A DNA stretch of 64,000 nucleotides from Pedobacter jejuensis (lineage in GTDB: Bacteria; Bacteroidota; Bacteroidia; Sphingobacteriales; Sphingobacteriaceae). The notes below the pieces were generated by a model. It made no database searches, was not told the DNA's origin, and saw only the letters and a list, made by a program, of their open reading frames with translations. Shown here piece after piece: positions 8,714 to 16,188 of the stretch. Both the position numbers and the translations under genes were made by a program. How positions within the stretch are numbered: the stretch's first letter is position 1; each line of letters begins with the position of its first letter. Where the stretch lies: the NCBI RefSeq assembly GCF_003725795.1, contig NZ_RBEE01000008.1, positions 102,545 through 166,544 of the forward strand. The letters run 5' to 3'.

Positions 8714-9778
8714 TCAACCTTTAATCACGGGTTTTAGCATATTTACATAACCCTCTATACCTTCGGCAACTTCTTTAACATATAAAAATTCATCAGCCAT
8801 GTGCGATCGACCAGAAAAACCTGGACCACATTTTACTGATGGAATATCTAATAGAGCTTGGTCTGACGTAGTTGGTGAACCATAAGTTGTTTTACCCAAA
8901 CTCACGCCAGCTTGTACAACAGGATGATTTTTATCAATCGATGATGGCTTTAAACGGATAGAACGCGGGGTAACATCACAACTCACATTCGCTCTGATAA
9001 TTTGCAAAACCTCTTCATTTGTGTAGGCATCTGTAACGCGAACATCAACCGTAAAAGTGCAATTTGCTGGCACCACATTGTGTTGAGAGCCTGCATTAAT
9101 AATGGTAACCGTCATTTTTAGCGAACCAAACACCTCAGAAACTTTCGGGAACTGATAGTTTCTAAACCATTCGATATCTGCCAAAGCTTTGTAAATTGCA
9201 TTTTCGCCTTCTTCTCGTGCCGCGTGACCAGCCTTACCATGAGCAACGCAATCCAAAACCAACAAACCTCGTTCAGCGATGGCCAAATTCATTTCTGTTG
9301 GCTCACCCACAATACCAAATTCCAGTTCTCCTAAATCTGGCAGAACCAATTCCAAACCATTATTGCCAGAGATTTCCTCTTCAGCAGTTGCAGCTAAACA
9401 GATGTTATATTTTAAATTTTCCTTGTCAAAATAGTATAAAAACGTGCCGATTAAAGAAACCAAGCAACCACCAGCATCATTACTGCCCAAACCAAAAAGC
9501 TTATCGCCTTCAATTGCGGCATCATAAGGGTCGCGGGTGTAGCCAGAATTTGGTTTAACCGTATCATGATGTGAATTTAAAAGCAATGTTGGTTTACTTG
9601 CATCAAAATGTTTGTTGTAAGCCCAAACATTATTCATTTTACGGTGGGTTTTAATCCCCCTCTCCTCCAAAAACTGAGCGATTAAATTAGCTGTCTTATC
9701 CTCCTCTTTACTAAAAGATTGGATGCGAATCAGCTGACGCAACAAATCCAGACATTCCTTTTGTATATTTTCTATCAT
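8714..9778 (-). CDS. M20 family acyl-ornithine/acyl-citrulline deacylase (ArgE-like)
   Basis: This is a zinc peptidase-like hydrolase of 354 residues. The metal ligands are visible in NSHHDTVKP (69-76) and SNDAGG (99-104), with the catalytic pair in TAEEE (131-135) and a further ligand in GEPTEM (158-163). The late His lies in GRSHMADEF. In Bacteroidota the carbamoyltransferase of this pathway works on the acylated substrate, so this enzyme most likely removes the acyl group from N-acyl-citrulline. It sits between proC and the toxin-antitoxin pair in the arginine run. Whether it prefers acetyl or succinyl cannot be read from sequence. Confidence 0.88.
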   Translation of the reverse strand: MIENIQKECLDLLRQLIRIQSFSKEEDKTANLIAQFLEERGIKTHRKMNNVWAYNKHFDASKPTLLLNSHHDTVKPNSGYTRDPYDAAIEGDKLFGLGSNDAGGCLVSLIGTFLYYFDKENLKYNICLAATAEEEISGNNGLELVLPDLGELEFGIVGEPTEMNLAIAERGLLVLDCVAHGKAGHAAREEGENAIYKALADIEWFRNYQFPKVSEVFGSLKMTVTIINAGSQHNVVPANCTFTVDVRVTDAYTNEEVLQIIRANVSCDVTPRSIRLKPSSIDKNHPVVQAGVSLGKTTYGSPTTSDQALLDIPSVKCGPGFSGRSHMADEFLYVKEVAEGIEGYVNMLKPVIKG

Positions 9779-9897
9779 AGTATCAAATACTGAGTATCAA
9801 GTATCAAGACATTGTCCAAAATCCACATTGCCTCAAAAAATTTAAACTATTGGTTCGGCACATTTTCCATTTTACCTCTTCCATTTTACATAGATTG

Positions 9898-10710
9898 TTA
9901 ACCTTCTTTTGTATATAAATTCCCTGCCTTTAAAGCCGAAAGTTTGATTCCTTTTATCAGTGATGAACTAAAGCCGTTATGTTCCATTTCGTTTAAACCG
10001 GCAATGGTACAACCTTTTGGCGAAGTTACTTTATCTATTTCTGATTCTGGATGAGTGCCATGCAATAAAAGCAAATCTGCCGCACCTTTTGCCGTTTGCA
10101 CTGCCATTTTTAAAGCCTCATCTGCATGAAAACCGATTTCTACTCCACCTTGGGAGGCTGCTCTGATTGCCCTTAAAAAGAAGGCAATTCCGCAGGCACA
10201 AAGTGCTGTAGCAGAAGTCATTAAATCTTCATTAATTTTCACAACCGAACCCACCGTTTCAAACATTCTAGTCACGTCGGCAATATTTTCTGCCGATGCA
10301 TTATCGCTAGCCATACAAGTCATTGATTGGCCAATCGCAATCGCCGTATTTGGCATTACCCTAACCACTTCAACATCATCACCCAATTTCTCACGAACCG
10401 CAGCACAACTTACCCCAGAAATCACCGAAATAACCAAGTGTTTTGTAGCATTAATCGACGGTTGAATTTCGTCTAAAACCGTGTTTAATTGTTGAGGCAA
10501 TACCGCCAGAATTACAACATCAGCAGCGGCTACGGCCTGTTTATTATCACTACTCACTATAAATCCTGCATCAGCGAAAGATTTTAAATTATCGATATTT
10601 CTTCGGGTTAGCGTAATGTCGGCAGCTTGCGCAAAGTCGGCCTTCACCAATCCCTTTGCTAAAGAAATTCCAATATTTCCAGAACCTATAATTGCTATTT
10701 TTTTTGTCAT
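9898..10710 (-). CDS. proC: Pyrroline-5-carboxylate reductase
   Basis: It reduces pyrroline-5-carboxylate to proline with NAD(P)H. The N-terminal Rossmann motif is IIGSGNIGISLAKG (residues 7-20) and the family signature region lies near the C-terminus around EIDKVTSPKGCTIAGLNEM. The 270-residue length is standard. It is embedded in the arginine run between argB and the M20 deacylase, linking proline and arginine synthesis from glutamate in one transcription unit. Confidence 0.95.
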   Translation of the reverse strand: MTKKIAIIGSGNIGISLAKGLVKADFAQAADITLTRRNIDNLKSFADAGFIVSSDNKQAVAAADVVILAVLPQQLNTVLDEIQPSINATKHLVISVISGVSCAAVREKLGDDVEVVRVMPNTAIAIGQSMTCMASDNASAENIADVTRMFETVGSVVKINEDLMTSATALCACGIAFFLRAIRAASQGGVEIGFHADEALKMAVQTAKGAADLLLLHGTHPESEIDKVTSPKGCTIAGLNEMEHNGFSSSLIKGIKLSALKAGNLYTKEG

Positions 10711-10827
10711 GATTAGAATATTTTCCTTCGGATTAATTACACCGATTATATGATTTCACAGATTTACAATGTTTTAAAGAGCATAATCGTTTTACGAAAA
10801 GCAATTTTTGGAATACTATTTTATGTT

Positions 10828-10907
10828 AGTCCTGCTATTCGTTACAAGTTTTGTTTGGTCTTCGACAAGCTCAGACTGACAAACAAAAGCTTTTCACTGC
10901 TATCAGG
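10828..10907 (-). ncRNA. Structured interspersed element, copy 1 (candidate RNA), with a second repeat in its tip
   Basis: Read on the minus strand, the element opens with CCTGATAGCAGTG and closes with CGAATAGCAGGACT. The middle pairs as TTTTGTTTGTC with GACCAAACAAAA. The same framework (GATAGCGG ... CGAACAGCGGGGCT) occurs at 51883-51960, so this is a repeated structured element. The apical part contains TTCGACAAGCTCAGACTGAC, another interspersed repeat of this phylum that also occurs at 17585-17610. The element lies in the 394-base proC-argB gap. It may be related to the Bacteroidota Flavo-1 RNA motif, but I could not search for this. Confidence 0.45.
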
Positions 10908-11104
10908 TTTAAATTGCAAATACAGTAGCAATCGGTTCCTTTTCATTTCAGTAGCCAATAACTTTCGCGTTATTTGTTCCACCAAGGCAAAAGTTCACAA
11001 TATCTATTTTCTTGAAGTTTTTGGTGTCTTTGTGGTAATTATTTACGTTATACTATTTATGCTCATCGCAAAGACCTCCAACCATAGACCTTTAACCTTC
11101 TATC

Positions 11105-11935
11105 TTATTTCAACATTTTAGTTCCAAAAGTTCCATTTGCAAGTTCATTTAATTCATCGGCTTTGCCAATATAAACCGCTGATACACCTTTTTTAATCGC
11201 CTCGAAAGCATTATGCAATTTAGGAATCATCCCACCTTGAACGGTTCCATCAGCTTTCAGACCCTCAAATTCAGCGGCTTTAATTTCCCTCACAACGGAT
11301 GCATCATCATTTACATCTTTCAAAACACCCTTTTTCTCAAAGCAATATACCAAACGCGTTTCATAAAGTGAAGACATGGCCACCGCAACCGATGATGCAA
11401 TGGTATCGGCATTGGTATTTAGCAGTTGAGTAGCTCCATCATGCGTAATTGCACACAAAACAGGAACCAATCCTGCTTTAAGCAAACTATCTATCATTTC
11501 AGCCGAAACAGAGTTATCATCTAAATCTCCTACGAAACCATAATCAATTTCTGCCCCCTCTAAATCTCCCCCTGATGGGGAAACTTTAATGATTGGTCGC
11601 TTTTTAGCTTTGATAATATTTCCATCTGCACCAGTTAAACCAATGGCATTACTACCTTTTGCTTGTAACTGAGCAACCATGTTTTTATTAATCAAACCGG
11701 CATAAACCATCGTAACGATGCGCAAAGTTTCAATATCGGTTATTCTTCGCCCTTCTACCATCTTGGTCTCAATACCCAAACTTTCGCCCAGCTCTGTTGC
11801 AATTTTTCCGCCACCATGAACCAAGATTTTATCACCCGGTAAAGCAGTAAAATCTATCAAAAATTCATGTAACTTTTCAGAATTATCTATTACGTTTCCG
11901 CCGATTTTGATGATGGTAAGTTGTTTATTGTTCAT
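11105..11935 (-). CDS. argB: N-acyl-glutamate kinase with an in-frame repeat-encoded loop
   Basis: This kinase phosphorylates acyl-glutamate in the second step of arginine synthesis. The amino-acid-kinase fold is seen in IIKIGGNVID (8-17), ILVHGGGKIATELG (37-50) and the GLTGADGNIIKAKKRP segment (99-114). Residues 118-128 (VSPSGGDLEGA) break an otherwise normal KRPIIK/EIDYGFVGD junction and are encoded by a palindromic repeat (11552-11584). Without it the protein would be about 265 residues, the usual length. The start ATG lies in an 11-base overlap with the 3' end of the yhcG gene. Confidence 0.96.
   Translation of the reverse strand: MNNKQLTIIKIGGNVIDNSEKLHEFLIDFTALPGDKILVHGGGKIATELGESLGIETKMVEGRRITDIETLRIVTMVYAGLINKNMVAQLQAKGSNAIGLTGADGNIIKAKKRPIIKVSPSGGDLEGAEIDYGFVGDLDDNSVSAEMIDSLLKAGLVPVLCAITHDGATQLLNTNADTIASSVAVAMSSLYETRLVYCFEKKGVLKDVNDDASVVREIKAAEFEGLKADGTVQGGMIPKLHNAFEAIKKGVSAVYIGKADELNELANGTFGTKMLK
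11552..11584 (-). repeat. Palindromic repeat inserted in-frame in argB (family A)
   Basis: The 33-base segment encodes V-S-P-S-G-G-D-L-E-G-A in ArgB and includes a TCCCC/GGGGA stem. Its plus-strand reading (CCCTCTAAATCTCCCCC core) resembles a common intergenic element of Bacteroidota. Its first-to-last codon pattern matches the insertion at 16981-17013 in argC. Confidence 0.8.
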
Positions 11936-13004
11936 TTCTATAAAAAATTTCAGAGAGTTGATGCAATTTTTCTGCTAGCAGTTTTTTATCAATCAACTTG
12001 GTTTCATAATCGGCTATTAATGCTGGGGAAATATTTCTGGAAAGGGCATATTCTACCACCTCTTCATCCTTACCTTTGCACAATAAAATACCAATACTCG
12101 GGTTTTCATGTGGTCTTTTTACATCTCTATCCAGTGCCTCCAGATAAAAATTTAGTTTACCTAAAAATTCTGGTTGAAATTCCTCAATTTTTAATTCAAA
12201 TAAAACCATGCATTGTAAATCTCGATGATAAAAAAGTAAATCGGTGTAATAATCTTTATTACCAACTTGCAACCTATATTCGCTGCCCATGTAAGTAAAA
12301 CCTTTGCCCATTTCTAAAATAAAATTTTGAAGATTTTTAATTAGAGCATGTTGTAAATCATCTTCAGAATGTATTTCAGGCAATGCCAGGAACTCAAAGA
12401 CATATGGGTCTTTAAAAATTCCAGTTGGTAATTTTGAAGTTATTGCATTACTAAATTTATTTCCGAGCATCGTTCGCTCGATGGCAGCTGAATTTAACTG
12501 GCGCTCGAGTTCTCGTTTAGATAGCTTCTCGTTTAAACATTGATTGAGATAAAATAATTTCTCTTCAATACTTTTTGTTTTTGATAATATTAATAAATGG
12601 TGTGTCCAGCTAATTTTCGATAATATCTTATCACAAAATCTTTGAACCAGATTTTCCATTTGTGTCACCACTGGTGACACTTTTTCGTTACTCAATTGTG
12701 TCATCAGTGGTGACACAATTTCTTCATCGCTGTAAACTTCATAGAATTGTTTCATTCTATAAAGTCCGCGACGGTTAAACCCTTTTAATAAAGGCTGCTT
12801 TTCGGTAATGAAATCTGCTAAATCATTTACAGTTCCATCGCCCCAATTACCTAACGAAACTTTTTCTGATACAATTTTACCAATATTAAAATACAACAAC
12901 ACCAATTCGGCATTTGCCTTACTGTAAACCCTGTTACGGGCTTCAGTAATAAGCAGAATTACCTGCTCAAAATCTGATGAAATATTTTTAATTGGTTTAG
13001 GCAT
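11925..13004 (-). CDS. YhcG-type PDDEXK nuclease (DUF1016 family)
   Basis: This is a 359-residue protein with an N-terminal DUF1016 helical domain (NWGDGTVNDLADFI, FNRRGLYRMKQFYEVY, ISWTHHLLILSK). Its C-terminal nuclease domain shows YRLQVGNKDYYTDLLFYH, a conserved D-x-x-FYH site, and then LQCMVLFELKIEEFQPEF with the ExK element. Such proteins are thought to be DNA nucleases linked to mobile elements or defence; the exact role is unsettled. I chose the ATG at 13004 (MPKPIKNISSDFEQ) over an upstream frame extension lacking family similarity. It lies between the carbamoyltransferase and argB and overlaps argB by 11 bases, so it rides in the arginine operon. Confidence 0.88.
   Translation of the reverse strand: MPKPIKNISSDFEQVILLITEARNRVYSKANAELVLLYFNIGKIVSEKVSLGNWGDGTVNDLADFITEKQPLLKGFNRRGLYRMKQFYEVYSDEEIVSPLMTQLSNEKVSPVVTQMENLVQRFCDKILSKISWTHHLLILSKTKSIEEKLFYLNQCLNEKLSKRELERQLNSAAIERTMLGNKFSNAITSKLPTGIFKDPYVFEFLALPEIHSEDDLQHALIKNLQNFILEMGKGFTYMGSEYRLQVGNKDYYTDLLFYHRDLQCMVLFELKIEEFQPEFLGKLNFYLEALDRDVKRPHENPSIGILLCKGKDEEVVEYALSRNISPALIADYETKLIDKKLLAEKLHQLSEIFYRNEQ
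12662..12720. repeat. Two tandem palindromes inside the yhcG coding sequence
   Basis: GTGTCACC/GGTGACAC with a 3-base centre lies at 12662-12680, and AATTGTGTCA/TGACACAATT with a 7-base centre lies at 12694-12720. They are near-copies of each other and encode the repeated peptides SPLMTQ and SPVVTQ. They fall between the DUF1016 helices and the conserved SWTH segment. Confidence 0.75.
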
Positions 13005-13091
13005 TGTTACAATTTTTCTTTTGAACGGTGTTATAGGTTCAAGGTTTAAGCATCCAGCCCGGCAACTCACAACTGGTAACTCACCACAGAT

Positions 13092-14063
13092 TTACATTTT
13101 CTCCAGCATTGCCTTAATCACCGCTTGCGCAGCCCACAATCGGTTTCCCGCTTCATGAATAACTAAAGAATTCGGTCCATCTAAAATTTCGGAAGATAAT
13201 TCCAAATCACGGCGAACTGGCAAGCAATGCATCACTTTAGCATCATTAGTCAGTTTTAATTTTTCATTATTCATCATCCAGCCATCTGGATAATTTAACA
13301 CCTTACCATAATCTTTATAGCTACTCCAATTCTTCACATAAACGTAATCAGCACCAGCTAAAGCTTCATCTAAATTATGTTCAATAGTAGCTCCAGTTGT
13401 AAATTGTTCTGCTAGTTCATAGCCTGCAGGATGAGCAATTTTAAAATCAATCAATCCTTCTTCTTGGGCTTTGCACATCCATTCGGCAAAAGAATTTGGA
13501 ACCGCCTGTGGTAAAGCTTTAACATGTGGCGCCCAAGCTAAAACTACCTTTGGTTTTGAATCAACAGGTTTATTCGTCCAAGTTTCCACTATCGTAGTAA
13601 TATCAGCGAAACTTTGCAGCGGGTGGCGAGTAGCACTTTCTAAACTTACGACAGGAACAGCACAATATTTTACAAATTTATTAAAGAAATCTTCGCTGTA
13701 ATCTTCCTCACGGTTGTTCAATTTGGGAAAAGAACGTAATCCTAAAATATCACAATACTGCCCCATCACCGCGGCAGCTTCACGAATATGCTCAACTGTT
13801 GAACCATTCATGACCACGCCATCCTGCGTTTCTAAAGCCCAACCTTCTTTATCCAGATTCATCACCATCACATTCATACCCAAATTGAGCGCTGCTTTTT
13901 GAGTGCTTAAACGGGTACGCAAACTTGGATTCATAAAAACCAACCCTAAAGTTTTGTTTTTACCCAATTCTTGATATGCATAGGGATTCGCCTTTAATTC
14001 AAGCGCATCTTTTACAAATTGTTTGATGCTTGGAACATCATGTACGGAAGTGAAAAGTTTCAT
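13092..14063 (-). CDS. argF': N-acyl-ornithine carbamoyltransferase (acetyl/succinyl type)
   Basis: This 323-residue transcarbamylase makes N-acyl-citrulline from N-acyl-ornithine and carbamoyl phosphate. The phosphate-binding motif is SLRTR (47-51) and the family motif HCLPVRR is at 280-286. The SLRTRLSTQKAALNLGMNV block and RHPLQSFAD match the acyl-ornithine branch rather than ordinary OTCase. The position that sets acyl specificity in characterised enzymes (Pro90 in Bacteroides fragilis SOTCase, Glu92 in Xanthomonas AOTCase) falls in NGSTVEHI and is Val90 here. It follows the four-helix-bundle gene and precedes yhcG. The symbol reflects usage in this phylum. Confidence 0.93.
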   Translation of the reverse strand: MKLFTSVHDVPSIKQFVKDALELKANPYAYQELGKNKTLGLVFMNPSLRTRLSTQKAALNLGMNVMVMNLDKEGWALETQDGVVMNGSTVEHIREAAAVMGQYCDILGLRSFPKLNNREEDYSEDFFNKFVKYCAVPVVSLESATRHPLQSFADITTIVETWTNKPVDSKPKVVLAWAPHVKALPQAVPNSFAEWMCKAQEEGLIDFKIAHPAGYELAEQFTTGATIEHNLDEALAGADYVYVKNWSSYKDYGKVLNYPDGWMMNNEKLKLTNDAKVMHCLPVRRDLELSSEILDGPNSLVIHEAGNRLWAAQAVIKAMLEKM

Positions 14064-14136
14064 TTTTTAAAGCTTAAAGACTAAAGTTAAAGGCTGAAAG
14101 CTTCCTGCCAATGCAAAAAACAGACCCAGACCTTAG

Positions 14137-14496
14137 TCAATTATTTCTTAAACGTTTCAGCAAGCCAATCAGCATTGCTTTAACCTCGTTTGTTTTATTA
14201 TTTACCTCTTTATACTTTTCTTCATTCAAGTATCTCAAATCTTTTGCGAGTAAACAAGCATATTCAATTTCGTGACAAGAGCCTAATGCCATGTCTAAGA
14301 ACTTAGCAAAATCCATTGCAGAATTTCTTCCAGCTCCTTCGACAATATTTAAAGGGACCGAATATGCAGCCCTTTTAACTTGGCTATGCAAATCATACTT
14401 TTCTGATGATGGGAACAATGGAAGGATATCTGAATAAACAAATAGCACCATCAAGTGAGCTTTCTTCCAAACTTCTAATTTTTGATAATCTCTCAT
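14137..14496 (-). CDS. Four-helix-bundle protein (S23/IVP family), copy 1
   Basis: The 119-residue protein begins MRDYQKLEVWKKAHLMVLFV and has the family landmarks KAHLM, YDLHSQVKRAAYSVPLNIVEG and KFLDMALGSCHEIEY. Members were first met in intervening sequences of 23S rRNA genes and form small pentameric helical bundles; a cellular job is not established. It sits between argD and the carbamoyltransferase in the arginine run, with simple A/G-rich repeats in the flanking gaps. A paralogue lies on the other side of argD. Confidence 0.9.
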   Translation of the reverse strand: MRDYQKLEVWKKAHLMVLFVYSDILPLFPSSEKYDLHSQVKRAAYSVPLNIVEGAGRNSAMDFAKFLDMALGSCHEIEYACLLAKDLRYLNEEKYKEVNNKTNEVKAMLIGLLKRLRNN

Positions 14497-14621
14497 TTTC
14501 GTTTAAACTTAGTGTTTAGCAACAGACAAAGTCTTTGCAATTGAAAATAGGGATTCCTCTAATTTAGTTCTTTACCATCATAATTGCTAACTGCAACCTC
14601 CTTTCAGCTTTAAGCTTTAAG

Positions 14622-15752
14622 CTACTTTACTAACTTTCCAAAAGCTGCCAAAAATTCATCAGCATGTGCTCTAGTTAAATTCAAGGCTGGCAATAAACGA
14701 ATTACATTTGGTTTAGCCTCGCCTGTGAAAATGAAATGTTTAAATAACAATTCCTTTTTTACATGTGCTAATTCCTCTGGTAATTCAATTCCAATCATTA
14801 ATCCGCGACCACGAACTTCTCTTACCTGCTCAAATTTTTTCAGTTCTGTGATTAAATAATCCCCAACTTCTTCTGCATTTTTCATCAGGCTATCTCTTTC
14901 CATTACCTCTAAAACGGCCAAAGCGGCTGCACAAGCTAAATGGTTGCCACCGAAAGTAGTACCCAATTCACCATGCCATGGTTTAAATTTTGGTGCAATA
15001 GAAATTCCGGATACGGGAAATCCATTTCCCATTCCCTTCGCCATGGTGTAAACATCAGCTTCTACACCAGCATAATCGTGGGCATAAAACAAACCAGTTC
15101 TGCCATAACCACATTGAACTGAATCGGCAATGTAAACTGCATTGTATTCATCGCAAAGCGAGCGAATTTTTTGTAAGAAACTTTTTGAGGCTTCTTTAAT
15201 TCCACCAACGCCCTGAATACCTTCAATAATTACGGCTGAAATATCATTTCCCTGTGCTTTGAAAGTTTCTTCCAAAGCAACTTCATTGTTAAAAGGCAAG
15301 AAAATTACATTTTCAGTTTGGTTAACTGGTGCAACAATTTTTGGATTATCGGTAACGGCAACCGCTAAAGAAGTACGTCCGTGGAAAGCACCCGTAAAAG
15401 CGATGACTTTCTTTCTGCCATTATAGAAAGATGCCAATTTAAGGGCGTTTTCGTTCGCCTCAGCACCAGAGTTTACTAAAAACAGCTGGAAATCTTTTTT
15501 ACCAGAAACCTGACCCAATTTCTCTGCAAGCTGAACCTGCAAAGGAATTTTAACTGAATTGGAGTAAAAGCCAACTTTGCTTAACTGGTCGGTTAAGCGA
15601 CTTACATAATGCGGGTTGGTGTGACCAATTGAAATCACAGCATGACCGCCATATAAATCTAAATATTTTTGTTCGTTAGCATCCCAAACATTGCTGCCAG
15701 ATGCTCTAGTTATTTCTATATCGTTAAGTGGGTAAACGTCGAATAGTTGCAT
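14622..15752 (-). CDS. argD: Acyl-ornithine aminotransferase
   Basis: This PLP enzyme (376 residues) converts N-acyl-glutamate semialdehyde to N-acyl-ornithine. It shows LDLYGGHAVISIGHTNP near the N-terminus, the NSGAEANENALKLA loop, the AFTGAFHGRTSLAV segment and the PLP-lysine region in VYTMAKGMGNGFPVSG; TTFGGNHLACAAA follows. These are standard for class III aminotransferases of the ArgD type. It is flanked on both sides by four-helix-bundle genes, which separate it from argC and the carbamoyltransferase. Confidence 0.95.
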   Translation of the reverse strand: MQLFDVYPLNDIEITRASGSNVWDANEQKYLDLYGGHAVISIGHTNPHYVSRLTDQLSKVGFYSNSVKIPLQVQLAEKLGQVSGKKDFQLFLVNSGAEANENALKLASFYNGRKKVIAFTGAFHGRTSLAVAVTDNPKIVAPVNQTENVIFLPFNNEVALEETFKAQGNDISAVIIEGIQGVGGIKEASKSFLQKIRSLCDEYNAVYIADSVQCGYGRTGLFYAHDYAGVEADVYTMAKGMGNGFPVSGISIAPKFKPWHGELGTTFGGNHLACAAALAVLEVMERDSLMKNAEEVGDYLITELKKFEQVREVRGRGLMIGIELPEELAHVKKELLFKHFIFTGEAKPNVIRLLPALNLTRAHADEFLAAFGKLVK

Positions 15753-15779
15753 TGTATTTTAAGTTATAAGTAGTACGTT

Positions 15780-16157
15780 TTAAGTTGTAGGTTTGGAAGC
15801 AGATTTACTTCTCACTCTTCCAATCAAGCTGATAAGCATTGCCTTAACTTCATTAATACTGTTTGATAAAATTGAAAACTGTTCTTGGGTTAAATAATCT
15901 AAATCTTTAGATAAAATCAAAAAATATTCTGTTTCATTAGCCGAACCTAAAGATATATTTAAAAAATTAGCTAAATCTGCTTGGGTATTTTTACCACATC
16001 CTTCTGCGATATTAGCTGGGATTGATGAAGCAGCCCTCCGGAGTTGATTTGTCAAACTATACACCTCTTCTTTGGGAAAATTTGCACTAACTCTATAAAT
16101 ACTAAGTGTAATTTGATGCGCTTTTTCCCACACTTTTAATTCTTTGAAATTTTGCAT
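15780..16157 (-). CDS. Four-helix-bundle protein (S23/IVP family), copy 2
   Basis: The 125-residue protein begins MQNFKELKVWEKAHQITLSI and carries LTNQLRRAASSIPANIAEG and NFLNISLGSANETEYFLILS, the core of the family. It differs considerably from copy 1 (14137-14496), so the two are old paralogues or independent arrivals rather than a recent duplication. It sits between argC and argD with gaps of about 30 bases on both sides. Function unknown. Confidence 0.9.
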   Translation of the reverse strand: MQNFKELKVWEKAHQITLSIYRVSANFPKEEVYSLTNQLRRAASSIPANIAEGCGKNTQADLANFLNISLGSANETEYFLILSKDLDYLTQEQFSILSNSINEVKAMLISLIGRVRSKSASKPTT

Positions 16158-16188
16158 ACACTTATTACTTAAAACTTATAACGTACAA

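Noticed and set aside
10750..11121. Plus-strand 123-codon frame in the proC-argB gap
   Set aside because: It is composed of repeat elements, runs into the 3' end of argB and shows no domain.
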